This document shows positions 44,780-55,348 of a stretch of 64,000 bases of DNA, in pieces (position 1 is the first letter of the stretch; each line of letters opens with the position of its first letter). This stretch comes from Adiantum capillus-veneris (lineage: Eukaryota; Streptophyta; Polypodiopsida; Polypodiales; Pteridaceae). The position numbers and the translations under genes are program-made. The DNA is taken from positions 82,160,278-82,224,277 of the forward strand of contig CM043967.1 in assembly GCA_014529385.2 (NCBI GenBank). The letters are read 5' to 3'. Below the pieces are notes generated by a model. That model saw only the letters and a list, made by a program, of their open reading frames with translations. It did not search any database and was not told the DNA's origin.

Positions 44780-45100
44780 GTACTCAAAATAAACCTAAAT
44801 CTAATCTAACGTAAATCTAAATCTAACTTTATTTTGAACGAAAAAAAGAGGAAAATGGTATAACCTTTCTATCACCCAAGTGTGGTAGATTGGTTATGCC
44901 ATTTCCCTCTTCAATAATAGGTAAATAATGTAAATAAACCTAAATCTAATCTATTATAACGTAAATCTAAATCTAACCTAAATAAATCTAAATCTAATCT
45001 AATGTAATGTAAATCTAAATCTAACGTAAATAAACCTAAATCTAACTAAAAATAAACCTAAATCTAATCTAACGTAAGTCTACATGTAACCTAATCTTTA
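44780..45100 (+). repeat. short-period repeat CTAAATCTAA-type
   Basis: About 12 imperfect copies of a 10-20-bp motif (aacctaaatctaatctaacgtaaatctaaat), interrupted at 44843-44935 by the first unit of the tandem SINE-like repeat. Confidence 0.8.
44843..44935 (+). repeat. SINE-like unit 1 (truncated)
   Basis: GAGGAAAATGGTATAACCTTTCTATCACCC and A box TGGTAGATTGG (44883-44893). After AATAATAGGT the unit breaks into the CTAAATCTAA repeat. Tail-like sequence (CTTTAACATCTTTTGGGATA) resumes near 45090, so the B box was lost. Confidence 0.6.
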
Positions 45101-45172
45101 ACATCTTTTGGGATATTTTTCTACGACGTTAAAACTCTCTTCTTCTCGTGTGTGTGTGTGGGCGTGTGTGTG

Positions 45173-45367
45173 CCAATAAAAAGAGAAAAATGGTATAACC
45201 TTTCTATCACCCAAGTGTGGTAGATTGGTTATGCCATTTCCCTCTTGAATAACAGGACTTGAGTTCAACTCCTCGTCGGCTAGATCTTTAAGGTCTCTTG
45301 AATTAGTTTCCTACGACATTAAATTAAACTCTCTTCTTCTCAGGTGTGTGTGTGTGTGGGTGTGTGT
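45173..45367 (+). repeat. SINE-like unit 2 with A and B boxes
   Basis: A box TGGTAGATTGG (45218-45228) and B box GTTCAACTC (45263-45271), 34 bp apart, fit the tRNA-type consensus TRGYNNANNNG and GWTCRANNC. A 60-bp body and a TG-rich tail follow. Confidence 0.6.
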
Positions 45368-45540
45368 GCACACCAATAAAAGGAGAAAAATGGTATAAAT
45401 TTTCTATCACCCAAGTGTGATAGATTGGTTATGCTATTTCCCTTATGAATAACAGGTCTTGAGTTCAACTCCTGATTGACTAGATCTTTAAGGTCTCTTG
45501 GGATAGTTTCCTACAATGTTAAGAGTCTCTTCCTCTTTTT
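45368..45540 (+). repeat. SINE-like unit 3
   Basis: Same order as unit 2: A box variant TGATAGATTGG (45418-45428) and B box GTTCAACTC (45463-45471). It ends in a CT run. Confidence 0.6.
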
Positions 45541-45678
45541 CTTCTCTCTCTCTCTCTCTCTCTCTTTGTTCTACATCGTTCTCTTTCTCTTTCTCTCTCT
45601 CTCTCTCTCTTTTACTCTCTCAATGTGTTTGTGCATTCTTTGTTTATGCATGTGTGTGTAGGTTCTTGGTTTATGCAT

Positions 45679-45727
<49 letters not shown>

Positions 45728-45960
45728 GTGTGTGTGCATTCTTTGTTTATGCATGTGTGTGTGCATTTTTTTTTATTGCATGTGCTCTCTCTCTCTCTCT
45801 CGTTGTCTCTCAAAAACACAATGTGTGCGTGTGTGTGTGTGAGAGAGAGAGAGAGGGGGAGAGAGAAAGAGGGGAAGGGAACATGAGAGTGAGGAGAGGG
45901 AAGGAGCATACCTCGATCTCCTTCCTCTCCTCGTGTGTGTGTGTGTGTGTAGAGAAGAAA
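45540..45960 (+). repeat. cluster of (TC)n, (TG)n and (AG)n microsatellites
   Basis: TC runs at about 45542-45566, 45593-45611, 45680-45724 and 45786-45802; TG runs near 45824-45840 and 45933-45950; AG runs near 45841-45855. TTCTTTGTTTATGCATGTGTGTG occurs twice. ORFs here are artefacts of the repeats. Confidence 0.9.
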
Positions 45961-46008
45961 GAGAGAGAGAGGGAGAGCGCGCGTTACCTTCGCTTGCTTG
46001 AGCGCGCG

Positions 46009-46041
46009 CCGAAAACTCAGATCTGAGATCTGAGTTTTCGG
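46009..46041. repeat. perfect 16-bp palindrome with 1-base loop
   Basis: CCGAAAACTCAGATCT, G, then its exact reverse complement. It stands at the inner edge of the CACTA-like end. Confidence 0.95.
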
Positions 46042-46203
46042 ACGCTCTCGGTTACTTTTTTATCCCTCAAGGCGTCGCTATGAGCGTCGCTAAGTTACTT
46101 ATAATTTAGAGACGTGCATCGCGACGCCTATAGAGATGCCGTGGATTTTCGCATTTGAGCGTCGTATTGCGAGCGTCACTAATATTAAGTACCTCTTGTA
46201 GTG
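46042..46203 (-). mobile_element. CACTA-like transposon terminus
   Basis: On the minus strand the text starts CACTACAAGAGG at 46203 and carries repeated GCGACGC, GACGCTC and GCGTCGC motifs over the next 160 bp. Plant CACTA elements typically begin CACTACAAGAAA and have dense subterminal repeats. No second terminus was found, so this is one end or a solo fragment. Confidence 0.55.
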
Positions 46204-46371
46204 ATTATTCTTCACTGGGCGTCCCACGTTAGACGGGTGCTTGGATGGTCGAGGAGGTGTGAACGCGTTGAAGAAAAAGATTTATTTGCCAATATGTGCA
46301 ATAGAAAAAAAAAGTACATGAACTGACAAACAAAGGACAGAAGACAAAATTATTGTATATTGCTCTAGATA

Positions 46372-46985
46372 TTACATCATGGATGGTTGGTTTTCTTGTA
46401 AATTACATCTTTTGGTATAGGGCAAATAGCCGACTTGACACCAAAAGTTTTGACAATCTCCTCTGTGTATATCACCCCTTGACCTAGGTTTAAGGCACAG
46501 TGGGAAAGGACTGACCCAGGGTGCTTCCTGTAAAAGCATACAATGCGGCCTCTCGATCCACCAAGATACACATGTCAGCATTAAGGGTAAGGGAATCTTC
46601 GACAAGGATGACACTTAATGCCTTGCACTTGAGAAACTCCGTCGAACTCTGTGTGTGCAACTCGAAGAACGGATGGCCTCAGATGGCCAAGGTCGTGCCA
46701 CAGGGAGCTATCTCTACCCATAGCATTGTTGCGTGAAGCTCCAGTACGCATTGCAAACTTATCAACATGGTATGCGGTTTACAAAACATTCTAAACAACT
46801 TCAACACTTGCTATAGAAACAATTTACTATCGATAAAGATAAAAAGTGGATACCTCAGTTTCCTCATCCATCTCTTCAAGAGTTTTCCTTGTAAGGTCGA
46901 TGCTAGAGCGATCTTCTCCACCCATAATGGTCAGCGGTTTGAGTGGAAGAAAAGCGCTTTCCGGATGCTTTCATAAAATGAGGCA
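46372..46985 (-). pseudogene. decayed downstream part of an unrecognised gene
   Basis: Coding-like phrases occur in several frames. One is LTIMGGEDRSSIDLTRKTLEE (about 46940-46880), followed by GAG then GTATCC, which could be a 5' splice site. Another is MLWVEIAPCGTTLAI (about 46735-46690). A third is GQGVIYTEEIVKTFGVKSA, which ends near 46377. They follow the ORFs at 46993-47864 in order. No family is recognised. Confidence 0.4.
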
Positions 46986-46992
46986 CATGATT

Positions 46993-47864
46993 TTATTTCC
47001 ATAAGTGTATTTGCCATGGTTTGTACCACTGTTCGTTTTCACTAGGGAGGAATGACAGGCTTGGTGGGAGACCTTGGTTTTCAAAGTCAATTTGAAAGTT
47101 AACCTTCTCTTGCCTTCCACTGGGATCTTTCATGCCCGCATAGATAGCGAGCACTGAGAGCGACTCATATTCTTTGAGTCCTAGTGTCTTTGCAATGTCA
47201 TCAAGGAACAAAAAGTGACGACCATCCAACACCACTGCATGCAAAGTGAGAATTTGGAGGTCGGGAGCTTCTTCCAGCACCTCGTCTCCCTCTATCATCC
47301 CATCTTCCTCCTTAGTGGAGTTGGGATCTTGCAAGAAGACAAGCGCCATAGATGCTTCAGCCTACTCATCAACCTGTCAACAAAATCATTTGATTCCTCC
47401 ACAATGGTTATAGGAGGTTTCTTGTCGGCCTTTTCCTTTGATTTTCCCTTCTCCATGCCCTCAAGCACAGGCAATACCAGAACCATGTCCCAAGAGATGA
47501 ATTGGGTACCTATGCACCCCATGCCCAAGTCTATGAGGTCATCCTCATCCTCTGTCCTGTAGTCCCGCTCAGTAAGCCTTTTTATAAACCTCAACAAGCG
47601 ATAGCAAAAAATTTTGTCAGCCGCATAGAGGTGTTTGAGAAAATACAATGGCAACCACTCCATGTTAGATCCCTCGAAGACTATTGCATATTCTTCCACG
47701 TGCTCCATCATGTAGTCAAGAAAGCTCTGGAATACCTCTACATGAAGGTTAGCAATGGCATGCATGTCGATCGTCCCCTCAAACACACTGACTAGTTCAT
47801 GTGCACAATCTGTAAGTCCTATCTTCTGTAATTGTGTGAGAAGTGCATAAGAAGATGTTGCCAT
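46993..47864 (-). pseudogene. unrecognised two-frame coding region
   Basis: The frame 47864-47295 starts MATSSYALLTQLQKIGL and reads 189 codons, rich in Leu, Phe and Tyr with an acidic middle (RTEDEDDLIDLG) and a lysine-rich linker. The second frame, 47349-46993, opens with MALVFLQDPNSTKEEDG, overlaps it by 55 bp, and has DGRHFLFLDDIAKTLGLKEYES. Together about 290 residues, joined by one frameshift near 47340 or by an unseen intron. I do not recognise the protein. Its composition is not that of gag or pol. Confidence 0.5.
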
Positions 47865-48415
47865 GGGTCTGTTCGCAAAGAAGATGGGAAGAGAGTTGAA
47901 AGCTTGTGTTTTCTAAATGTGAGAAATGAAGTTTAAAACCTACAAAGTGACTTTTATACTCAATGTCACTTTCTTAAAGCACTTAAAATTAACTTAAAAC
48001 TATAATTATAAACAAAATCATGTGACAAGCATTGAAAGACACCAACATTGAAAGTCTTCACGCTCCAAACTAAAAAGCTTGCATATTTCAAACTTAATCT
48101 TGAGCAAATTAAAAAATGAGATAGAGATTCAAAACGCCATATGTATTAATGGGAGGGAAATCATTTTAGTTAATCACGGAAAACCAATGTTTTCACACAG
48201 AAAGCTCTTCTCTTTTCTGGAACAAACAACTTTTTTATTGATTGGGCAAGGTATATCTAAGACAAGCTCCACGGATGGACAACCAGCATAGAGTACCTTA
48301 CCAAGGTCAACGTGGATGGCCTCAAAACTGGGAATACATCTGCAAACATGAACAAGCTATGAAAGCCTTATAGACATCAAAGAAATATATACAACACAAA
48401 TACAAAATATACAAT

Positions 48416-48892
48416 CTAAAAAATTGACAGAGGAGTGAAATTACAGTTTGCAGGAAACCTCGATGGAGCCATTGTTGTCTCTAGCTTCAGTTGTGAAGCA
48501 ACATACACATGTTGCATCTTTGCAAGATGCTTGCCATCATGAGTTTGCTTGAACTCCATGATCCTTCCCTTCCAATGGTGTGCTCGAGAAGCCATGTGTC
48601 TCCTTGAGACCCTGTGTGCACCTCCTGAGTTGGGTTGCATTGTCACCCACATCAATCGTTCGAACTCCATCGTCACCCAACATCCACTGTCGTCTTGTAC
48701 ATTGCTGCATGAAATGGAGTCAATGACACTCCTAAGTAGTCGAGTACCCGATGATGCCATGGAGAATAGTGGCACAACATGTAGACAAAAACTTATGATT
48801 AGAGATTGCACATCCATGTTCTCAGTTGTATAGAGCAAGATTCTTGATGGTACATCAGACGAAGGATGCCACTCACTGCTATACTGCTCCAC
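48416..48892 (-). CDS. unrecognised 158-residue ORF
   Basis: Starts MEQYSSEWHPSSDVPSR and ends in NCNFTPLSIF. It has several Cys and Met, a basic middle (RVSRRHMASRAHHWKGR) and no obvious membrane segment. It lies upstream of the coding region at 46993-47864 on the same strand and could be an earlier exon of the same gene. It may also be chance. Confidence 0.3.
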   Translation of the reverse strand: MEQYSSEWHPSSDVPSRILLYTTENMDVQSLIISFCLHVVPLFSMASSGTRLLRSVIDSISCSNVQDDSGCWVTMEFERLMWVTMQPNSGGAHRVSRRHMASRAHHWKGRIMEFKQTHDGKHLAKMQHVYVASQLKLETTMAPSRFPANCNFTPLSIF

Positions 48893-49467
48893 CTGTTTGT
48901 TGGCCTAATTGGAAAGATAATGTTGCAAAGCTTGAGAGGAAAGTAGATCCTCTCTAGAGAGCACAATGGAGAAGGATCAGGAAACCTATTGAGGAAAGAA
49001 AGAGGGATGATCTAGCAGAAGAATATGCAGCAGATCTTCAGCTTTAGGTAGACGTGTTTAGTGAGGCTCATGGACAAATGGAGAACTTCATCTTGAGGAG
49101 AATGCAGTAAGCTTGAGGAGGGAAAGAAGGTTTAAACTTCTGCTGCAGAGCTTTTGGGAGGGAAAACTGAAAGGAAGGAAAAAGAAGCACAGCTTTTGGG
49201 AGGGAAAACTAAAAGTGAAGTGAAGAGAAGTGAGACGGTACAATAGAGAGAGGGGGAGGGAATGATCAACATGTTTTTGAAGGGACCCTTTTTTAGGAGA
49301 GAGGGGGGAAGAAACTAACAGCCACTAGAGAGAGAAAGTATTGGTTTTTACTCCACTATTTAGAGAAAAGTTCACTTTTTTGAAATTATAAGAGATTTTC
49401 TCTTTGTATTTTGTAAAAAAGCACAAGTTTGACCACTTACTTTTAGGACCTTCCATATCCACCAATT
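48893..49467. other. no gene seen
   Basis: AG-rich DNA. The phrase AGCTTTTGGGAGGGAAAACT occurs twice (about 49146 and 49192). Confidence 0.5.
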
Positions 49468-49776
49468 TCAGTCCACATGGCATCTACCCATTTGCCCCTT
49501 CCATAATCTCCTTTTTAATCCCATTGCAAATAAAGAGGCCCCCTTAGACCCCATTCCCTTCCTAATGCCTCCATTTCTTTTTTGTTGCTTCTCTTTGGCT
49601 AGCTGGTGTTGTTCGACTTCAGTTTTCAGATCTTGGACTTGTCTTTGTAGATCTGAGATGACATTCAACCTGTCAACTAATTCTCCTTGTAGAGCATTGA
49701 TGACCATTTCCAACTCCCTATCCTTAGCACTACAACTAAGTGCTTCTATTCGCATTTTCTTTGTCATCTGTTGCAT
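49468..49776 (-). CDS. putative coiled-coil fragment
   Basis: The 102-residue ORF has a heptad-like stretch, DRELEMVINALQGELVDRLN then VISDLQRQVQDLKTEVEQHQ (residues about 19-60), and a basic Gly/Lys-rich tail. The start is 15 bp from a TG/AG microsatellite, so it may be truncated. Coiled coils are too common to name a family. Confidence 0.4.
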   Translation of the reverse strand: MQQMTKKMRIEALSCSAKDRELEMVINALQGELVDRLNVISDLQRQVQDLKTEVEQHQLAKEKQQKRNGGIRKGMGSKGASLFAMGLKRRLWKGQMGRCHVD

Positions 49777-49780
49777 CTAC

Positions 49781-49782
<2 letters not shown>

Positions 49783-49860
<78 letters not shown>
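49783..49860 (+). repeat. (TG)n(AG)n compound microsatellite
   Basis: About 40 bases of GT followed by about 38 bases of GA, without interruption. Confidence 0.95.
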
Positions 49861-49864
<4 letters not shown>

Positions 49865-50829
49865 ATAAAATGTGCACTAGGGTATTGCATGAGAAGAAAA
49901 AGAGAGTGCAATAGGGTCTTGTGAACCATTAACTTCACATGTATAGAACACAAAGTATTGCTTTAGTTAGGAGCCGTTAACTTTATATGTAGAACACAAA
50001 ATGTTGAAAATCATTCACTTGGATGCAAGCAAGACTCGGGAGAATGGTCTAGGGCTACCCATGCCGTGTTGTCAACTTGCAATAAGTAAAAGCCTAGAAA
50101 TATAGTTCATCTACTTTGTAAATCCGGTTCTGATTAGCTTCGGTGAGAGGCGGTTGACATCCAATTCGTAATCTTCAGCAACTCAAGGCTCGACCTAAAC
50201 TTGAGGTTGTTTTGTAAATTTTTGTATTTGATTCACTCACAAATTGTGAATTTTTCCAAAAAATAAAACGAAAAAAAGAGGGTATATTGTGCTTCACCAA
50301 ACTCTTGTTTTCTTTGTTTTTCAACCACTAGCTTCACAAGTATGCACAACATTAACGTGCAAGAAATTTTTTAGAGTATTGACAAAGGGATATTTACTAT
50401 AGTCATATTGGATATGGGTGTTAACGCATTTGCATCATCGATTCGGTAAAAGCATCTACGTCAAATACGATTTCTATTCTTGAGCAAAAAGATAGGGCAT
50501 AATTTTGATATAATCATGTAAAGGTTCTTTATTTCATGGTGGTGCAACCTTAATGGTTCATAACATGAATTTAAATCTCACTATTTAAAGGCTCCATGTT
50601 TCTTGATGGGACATACATCAAGGGGTAGGATTACTCTTATTGTTAGGTGCATCACATTTTGTGTAACCAAAAGAAATAAGTAATCCAAGCCATCCAAAAA
50701 TGATCGTTACTAATTTCAAAGTTTAGCTAAGAGTTATTTCACTAAATCAAACCAAATGTCACTCAACAACTTTAACGTATCCTTGCAAGAAAAATTATGG
50801 TAACTAATATGGTCGGTCGCCTTCAGCTG

Positions 50830-50835
<6 letters not shown>
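49861..50835. other. no gene seen
   Basis: AT-rich DNA without a supported ORF, terminal repeat or structural RNA. Confidence 0.5.

Positions 50836-50880
<45 letters not shown>
50836..50880 (+). repeat. (CT)n microsatellite
   Basis: Pure CT run of about 45 bp after a C-run; CTTTCT variants follow. Confidence 0.95.
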
Positions 50881-50886
<6 letters not shown>

Positions 50887-50898
50887 CTCTCTCCCTCT

Positions 50899-51315
50899 TT
50901 ATCGCGTGCACAAGGGATTCTCTGAATTGTGGAGTTTAGCCTTCACATCCCAGACTTTTACAGTGTAAAGGGCTACCCCTTCCGCCATATTTGCTAGTTT
51001 AGTTCTATAGAAGGAAAAAACCTGAGAAGTAGAAGCATCTTCATCCATTTCCATGTTGTTTAGAAGAGAGAAGAGTACCACAATCTCACACACTCCTTTT
51101 AAAGTAGGTGAAAACAACCATAGCACTACTACTCTCTCATTCGATAAAAGATTGAGAAAAAAATCCAAGGCTAAGTGAGGATCACCAACCCTCACCTTGA
51201 GTAGGGAAGGAGGGTAGTGAGCAAGGCCAACGTCCTCCTCTTCATGCTCATGCCAAGCCACTACACTGAGCATCCATCGATGTGCGCCTATAGGTAACAC
51301 TATGGGGATCATCAT
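50899..51315 (-). CDS. unrecognised 138-residue ORF between microsatellites
   Basis: MMIPIVLPIGAHRW at the start, hydrophobic middle (ERVVVLWLFSPTLKGVCEIVVLF), charged end. It lies between a CT and a GA run. No family is recognised and a chance ORF is possible. Confidence 0.25.
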   Translation of the reverse strand: MMIPIVLPIGAHRWMLSVVAWHEHEEEDVGLAHYPPSLLKVRVGDPHLALDFFLNLLSNERVVVLWLFSPTLKGVCEIVVLFSLLNNMEMDEDASTSQVFSFYRTKLANMAEGVALYTVKVWDVKAKLHNSENPLCTR

Positions 51316-51341
51316 GCATAAGGAACACTATCAAGGAATAC

Positions 51342-51396
<55 letters not shown>
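51342..51396 (+). repeat. (GA)n microsatellite
   Basis: Pure GA run of about 55 bp. Confidence 0.95.
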
Positions 51397-51397
<1 letters not shown>

Positions 51398-51602
51398 ATA
51401 CAATGATTTCATCAAATCAAGACAAAAACTCATAACATGAGTCCACAGTAGTCCACCAAAAAGTCTAGCACTCCAACTTCCAAGTCATCGTGCTATTGAA
51501 GGGTAGTACCCATTGACAAAGCCATTACATTGAGAGTGAGTAGAGGAGAAGGTGACCTCCCTAAGGACCGATATGATATAAAACAAAGGGCTTTTTGACT
51601 GT

Positions 51603-51806
51603 CAATAGGGTCGTCCCTCTCCCTTGAGGGGTTGCCTTCATGGTTACCAATCGCCCTTCATCATACTTCTGAGAAAAGATATCCCCTTCTGCTACACCCC
51701 TCAATAGGGTTGTCCCTCTCCCTTCAGGGGTTTCCTTCATGGCTACCAATCTCCCTTCATCATACTTCTAAGAAAAGATCTCCCCTTCTGCTGCACCCCT
51801 CCAAAT
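51603..51806 (+). repeat. tandem direct repeat, about 106-bp unit, two copies
   Basis: CAATAGGGT-GTCCCTCTCCCTT...TACACCCCT is repeated from about 51709 with some ten differences. Confidence 0.9.
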
Positions 51807-52270
51807 GTGGATGCTACAAGTGTTATGGGGAGGTTGAGCACTTCTAGACTCCCGACCTGGAGACAACCATTTCTGCATGAAGACAAGTGCCAAGACGGTT
51901 CTTCATTATCAATGATCTCAATGCTTTGTCAAAACCATTATTTAGGGCATGTTGTGCTATCTAAGTAATCGATGAGATGGCATTTGGCATAATCCTCTCG
52001 CATGTCATTCCATCACATCAGTTGCCTCCATGGTCTGACTATATTTGATACTTTATGTCATTCTAGCCAACATTCCTGTGAAAGGATGCATGTTGAAGGA
52101 GTTTTGTGCCTTTGAAAATAAGGGATCCGGAGACATGGCAGACAATCCACTACGGTGAGTTGCTAGGCCATTCTCCTCAAGATTGCCGTCAACGAGCTGC
52201 TTGCTCCCACTTTTGTGAGAGAAGTGGCCATGATCACGAGGACTTTTGTTATCTAAAGGGGCTTTGACAA
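51807..52270 (+). pseudogene. possible zinc-knuckle coding relic
   Basis: Plus-strand reading gives CGCYKCYGEVEHF (51816-51846), then after breaks CRQRAACSHFCERSGHDHEDFCYL near 52190-52250. Cys and His spacing is reminiscent of retroelement nucleocapsid fingers. The frames are broken and the family is open. Confidence 0.3.
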
Positions 52271-52272
52271 CT

Positions 52273-53651
52273 CTAACGATCTCTACTCCAACCTATACAA
52301 AATCTAAAGTAACCATTGAAGGTGTCTCTGTGGTGACCCATAGCTAATTCCATTGTAAGGTCTGTATCAAGGTGTTTAGGCAAAATGAGGTTTCTAATGC
52401 ACTTAGGATATATAAAAGAATGTGTCCTCCCTGAATCAATCAATAAGGTAGAATAGTTACCTTGATACTCTGTTGGAGTCTGAATCACTGAAAATTATTC
52501 ATTCACTCCCTGATGTTCAATTGCGGCATGAACATATGTGTTTGTCTAATTTCCTTGACCTCTAGCCCCTTGAGCTCTATTAACTTGAGGTCTTCCTTGA
52601 GGTCTTTGATTTCCTCCCCCGCCTAGACGAGGTTGACAATTAACATTTCCATTGTTGTCGTTATTATTAACATGCGGTCCATTCTGAACAAAAGGTGGAT
52701 TGTCTGGTCTAAAATTTGCTTGGTTTTGAGGTTGTCTCTGGTTTTGGTTAAAGTTTTGTTGATTGAAGTTCCTCTGAATCGTTGATCACCTGGGTCTAAA
52801 ATTTCCAAATTTTTGATTCAGATTGAAGTTTCTATGTTCATAATTGTCCACAAATCCTCTGAAGCTTGAATTGTTAAATGGACACTCCTTGGATTGATGA
52901 CCAGGATCAAGACAAGTGTAGCACAAATGATCATGTTTGGCCTTCATAGGTAATAAGCTCTCTGTTATTTGTTGTGGATTTCTAGACCTTTGTTCCTCCT
53001 CGGGACAAGGCCTTTTGATTTCATGAACAGGAGAAGGTTGTGGTTTTCTCTTTTCTGTAGTAGATAACTCTATTTCAATGGGTTTCCCTGCATCAAGGAC
53101 ATCTGAAAATGGATAAGACGAACACTTTGGAGTCTATTCTTCAAAGGATTATGTAACCTTGACACGAATCGAGCTACCTTGACCTCTTTAGTCATCCCTA
53201 CTGGAGCATACTACAGAAGGGTTAAGAAATATTGATAGTTTGATTCTAGATCTCTGGTTCCTTGAGTACAGTCAATAAAATCATTCACACGATCTAAATA
53301 ATAAACTTTGTTCTGGTAGTTCTTCTTTAGCTGGGTTTTAAGGTAATCCCAAGTTGCAGCATTGGGATCAACATTGTTTTTGGTGCAATGGTACCTCCAC
53401 CAACGCTTGACTGTTTCTTCTAGTTTGAACTTAGCAATGATATTTTTGTTTGCTACTATGACGAATGAGTCAAATCAAAGCAGCCGTCCATGCGCTCAAT
53501 CCAATCTTCAAGAACTTTGCCTATTTGCCTTCCCCGCTAAAATTTCAGGTTGATACTTGTAAAGCATAGCATCAATGTCTCTATTAATGGTACGTTGACA
53601 AACAATAAGCACATTTGCATTAGCAGCAGCCGCATTTCCTCTAGGAGGCAT
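52273..53651 (-). pseudogene. gypsy gag-protease relic H
   Basis: ATG at 53651 starts MPPRGNAAAANANVL. Capsid phrases follow over several frames (KRWWRYHCTKNNVDPNAATW about 53410-53350; KNYQNKVYYLDRVNDFIDCTQG about 53320-53260). A zinc knuckle CYTCLDPGHQSKECPF lies near 52925-52880, then an Asn/Gln-rich linker (52860-52630), and the protease reads LLIDSGRTHSFIYP near 52440. RT is absent. Stops and shifts are numerous. Confidence 0.7.
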
Positions 53652-53851
53652 GGTAACTTATTGCATCACATCAACCAAGGTCACACTTAGTAAAATATTT
53701 TAATCCGCTCGAAGTCCTTAAATCATATATAATAGATAGTTGAAGATAAGATGACAGAGAAATAAGAGAAAGAATAATGAATAATTTAATCAAATTCCTA
53801 TATCACAAAACTTTGGGTTTTCAAAAAGTCTACAAAGTGTCTTGAATGTTT

Positions 53852-54071
53852 CTAAATAAATCCTAATGGCTCTGACATAATGCACTCGATAATATCCATT
53901 GTGACACCATTCCACCAATGGAGCATAGCTATCCCATTCCTTGAGTATATCGGATGGTGATCCCAATAACCCTTTTTTATCTTTGGTTGGAATATTTCTC
54001 CATTGTCATGTGAGTTATACCATTGTTGAGTAAGGGATTTGTTCGTTACAGGTACCTCCATTTCGTTGTGA
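53852..54071 (-). pseudogene. possible continuation of the Harbinger-type relic
   Basis: This DNA was contiguous with 59538 before element B inserted. One frame reads KKGYWDHHPIYSRNGIAM and WWNGVTMDIIECIMSEPLG. It may be the transposase C-terminal side, but the match is weak. Confidence 0.3.
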
Positions 54072-54076
54072 ACAAT

Positions 54077-54219
54077 TGTTGAGATGTAGAGATAAAGAGA
54101 GAGAGACGAGACAAGAGACACACCATATACGCTCCCAAAGACTAATTCATATTGAGGACAAGATACAAATATATAGGTGAGACCAAGTTCAGTAGAGTGA
54201 GCCATATATAGCTCCAACA
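54077..54219 (-). mobile_element. 3' LTR of B
   Basis: Plus-strand TGTTGAGATG to CTCCAACA; preceded on the plus strand by ACAAT. Confidence 0.95.
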
Positions 54220-54229
54220 CCCCCACTCA
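54220..54229 (-). other. polypurine tract of B
   Basis: Minus strand TGAGTGGGGG directly before the LTR. Confidence 0.85.
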
Positions 54230-54466
54230 AACAAAGGTCTCTAGCTTTGGATGAAAAAACCCTTGGGGAGTTCAAGGGAAAAACCCAAGCCCCTATACAA
54301 TGTGAAATATGAACCAGTGGTGATGATGTGAAAGTGAATTGTGCGTCTATGTGCAAATATTCAAGTGACTTAGATATCACAAGGTGCAAATGTGGAGTGT
54401 GCATAGTGCATGGTACCTAAAAGAGTACAATGTCATATGTACAAAGCTATTACAATAGAAAAGAAG

Positions 54467-55348
54467 CTAATCTAGAAAGAGTGAGGCCGAAGCAACTCCA
54501 AGCTCCGAGCGTAAGAGGATGAAACGTGACTCATTGAGGCCTTTGGTCAAAATGTCTGCAATCATCTGGTCACTTGGACAGTGTTCAACCATAATGGTTC
54601 CCTTGCGTACTTCATACCTGACATAATGATAATGGACAACAATGTGCTTTGACTTATTATGTTGAACATAGTCTTTTGCAAGACTAATAGCACTTTGGTT
54701 GTCACACCGCAAGGGTGTGCTAGAAAGAGGAGAGTGACCAATATCAACCATCATTTGTCGAAGCCAAATCAACTCACGAGCTGCAAGTGATGCCGCAACA
54801 TATTCTGACTCATTCGTAGAAACAGCAACACAACGTTGTTTCTTGCTGGTCCAAGAAACAAGACAACCATTTATAAAGAAGCAATTTCCACTAGTAGATC
54901 GCATAGATAAATGTGAGCTTGCCCAGTCTGCATCTGTGTAACCCAAAAGAGAAAGAGATTTCATAGAATCCGATGTGAGTTGTCGTCGATAGACTAAACC
55001 AAAATCTGTAGTGCCTTTCAAGTATTTCAATACACGCTTTGCAGCAGACCAATGCTTAAGATAAGGACATGCAAGATGTTGTCCAAGATAGTTAGCAGCA
55101 AACAGAATATCAGGACGAGTGTTCATGCCAACAAACTGAAGACATCCAATCAAGTTAGCATAAGGTTGATTTGTGACAAGTTGACCGCCATTGTCAGAAG
55201 TATTCTTCGTAGAGCTCGCAAGACAAGGTGTGCTGGCTGAATGTGCAGATTCCATACCAAATTTTTGAATAGTATCTGCAATAAACTTTGACTGTCGAAG
55301 TATAAAATACCTTTTGTACGGTTCCGTTGGATTTGAATGCCAAGACAA
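54467..55348 (-). pseudogene. RT end and RNase H of element B, in the shifted frame
   Basis: This frame carries the tail of the polyprotein: QSKFIADTIQKFGM, then GCLQFVGMNTRPDILFA, and RNase H with GYTDADWASS, TNESEYVAAS and RCDNQSAISLAKD. It ends with ADILTKGL and ASASLFLD. The join with the main frame is near 55300. There the sequence is one base shorter than in element A, so a single deletion explains the break. RNase H acidic residues are all present. Confidence 0.9.

Noticed and set aside
44780-45100. Telomere-like repeat (CTAAATC resembles CCCTAAA)
   Set aside because: The motif is irregular, lacks the CCC block and is only 300 bp long; a local minisatellite is enough.
45205-45275. A functional tRNA gene
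   Set aside because: A and B boxes are present, but the arms do not fold into a cloverleaf by eye. A SINE head is more likely.
51603-51806. CRISPR-like repeat
   Set aside because: Only two adjacent copies of a 106-bp unit, no spacers, and a plant nuclear context.
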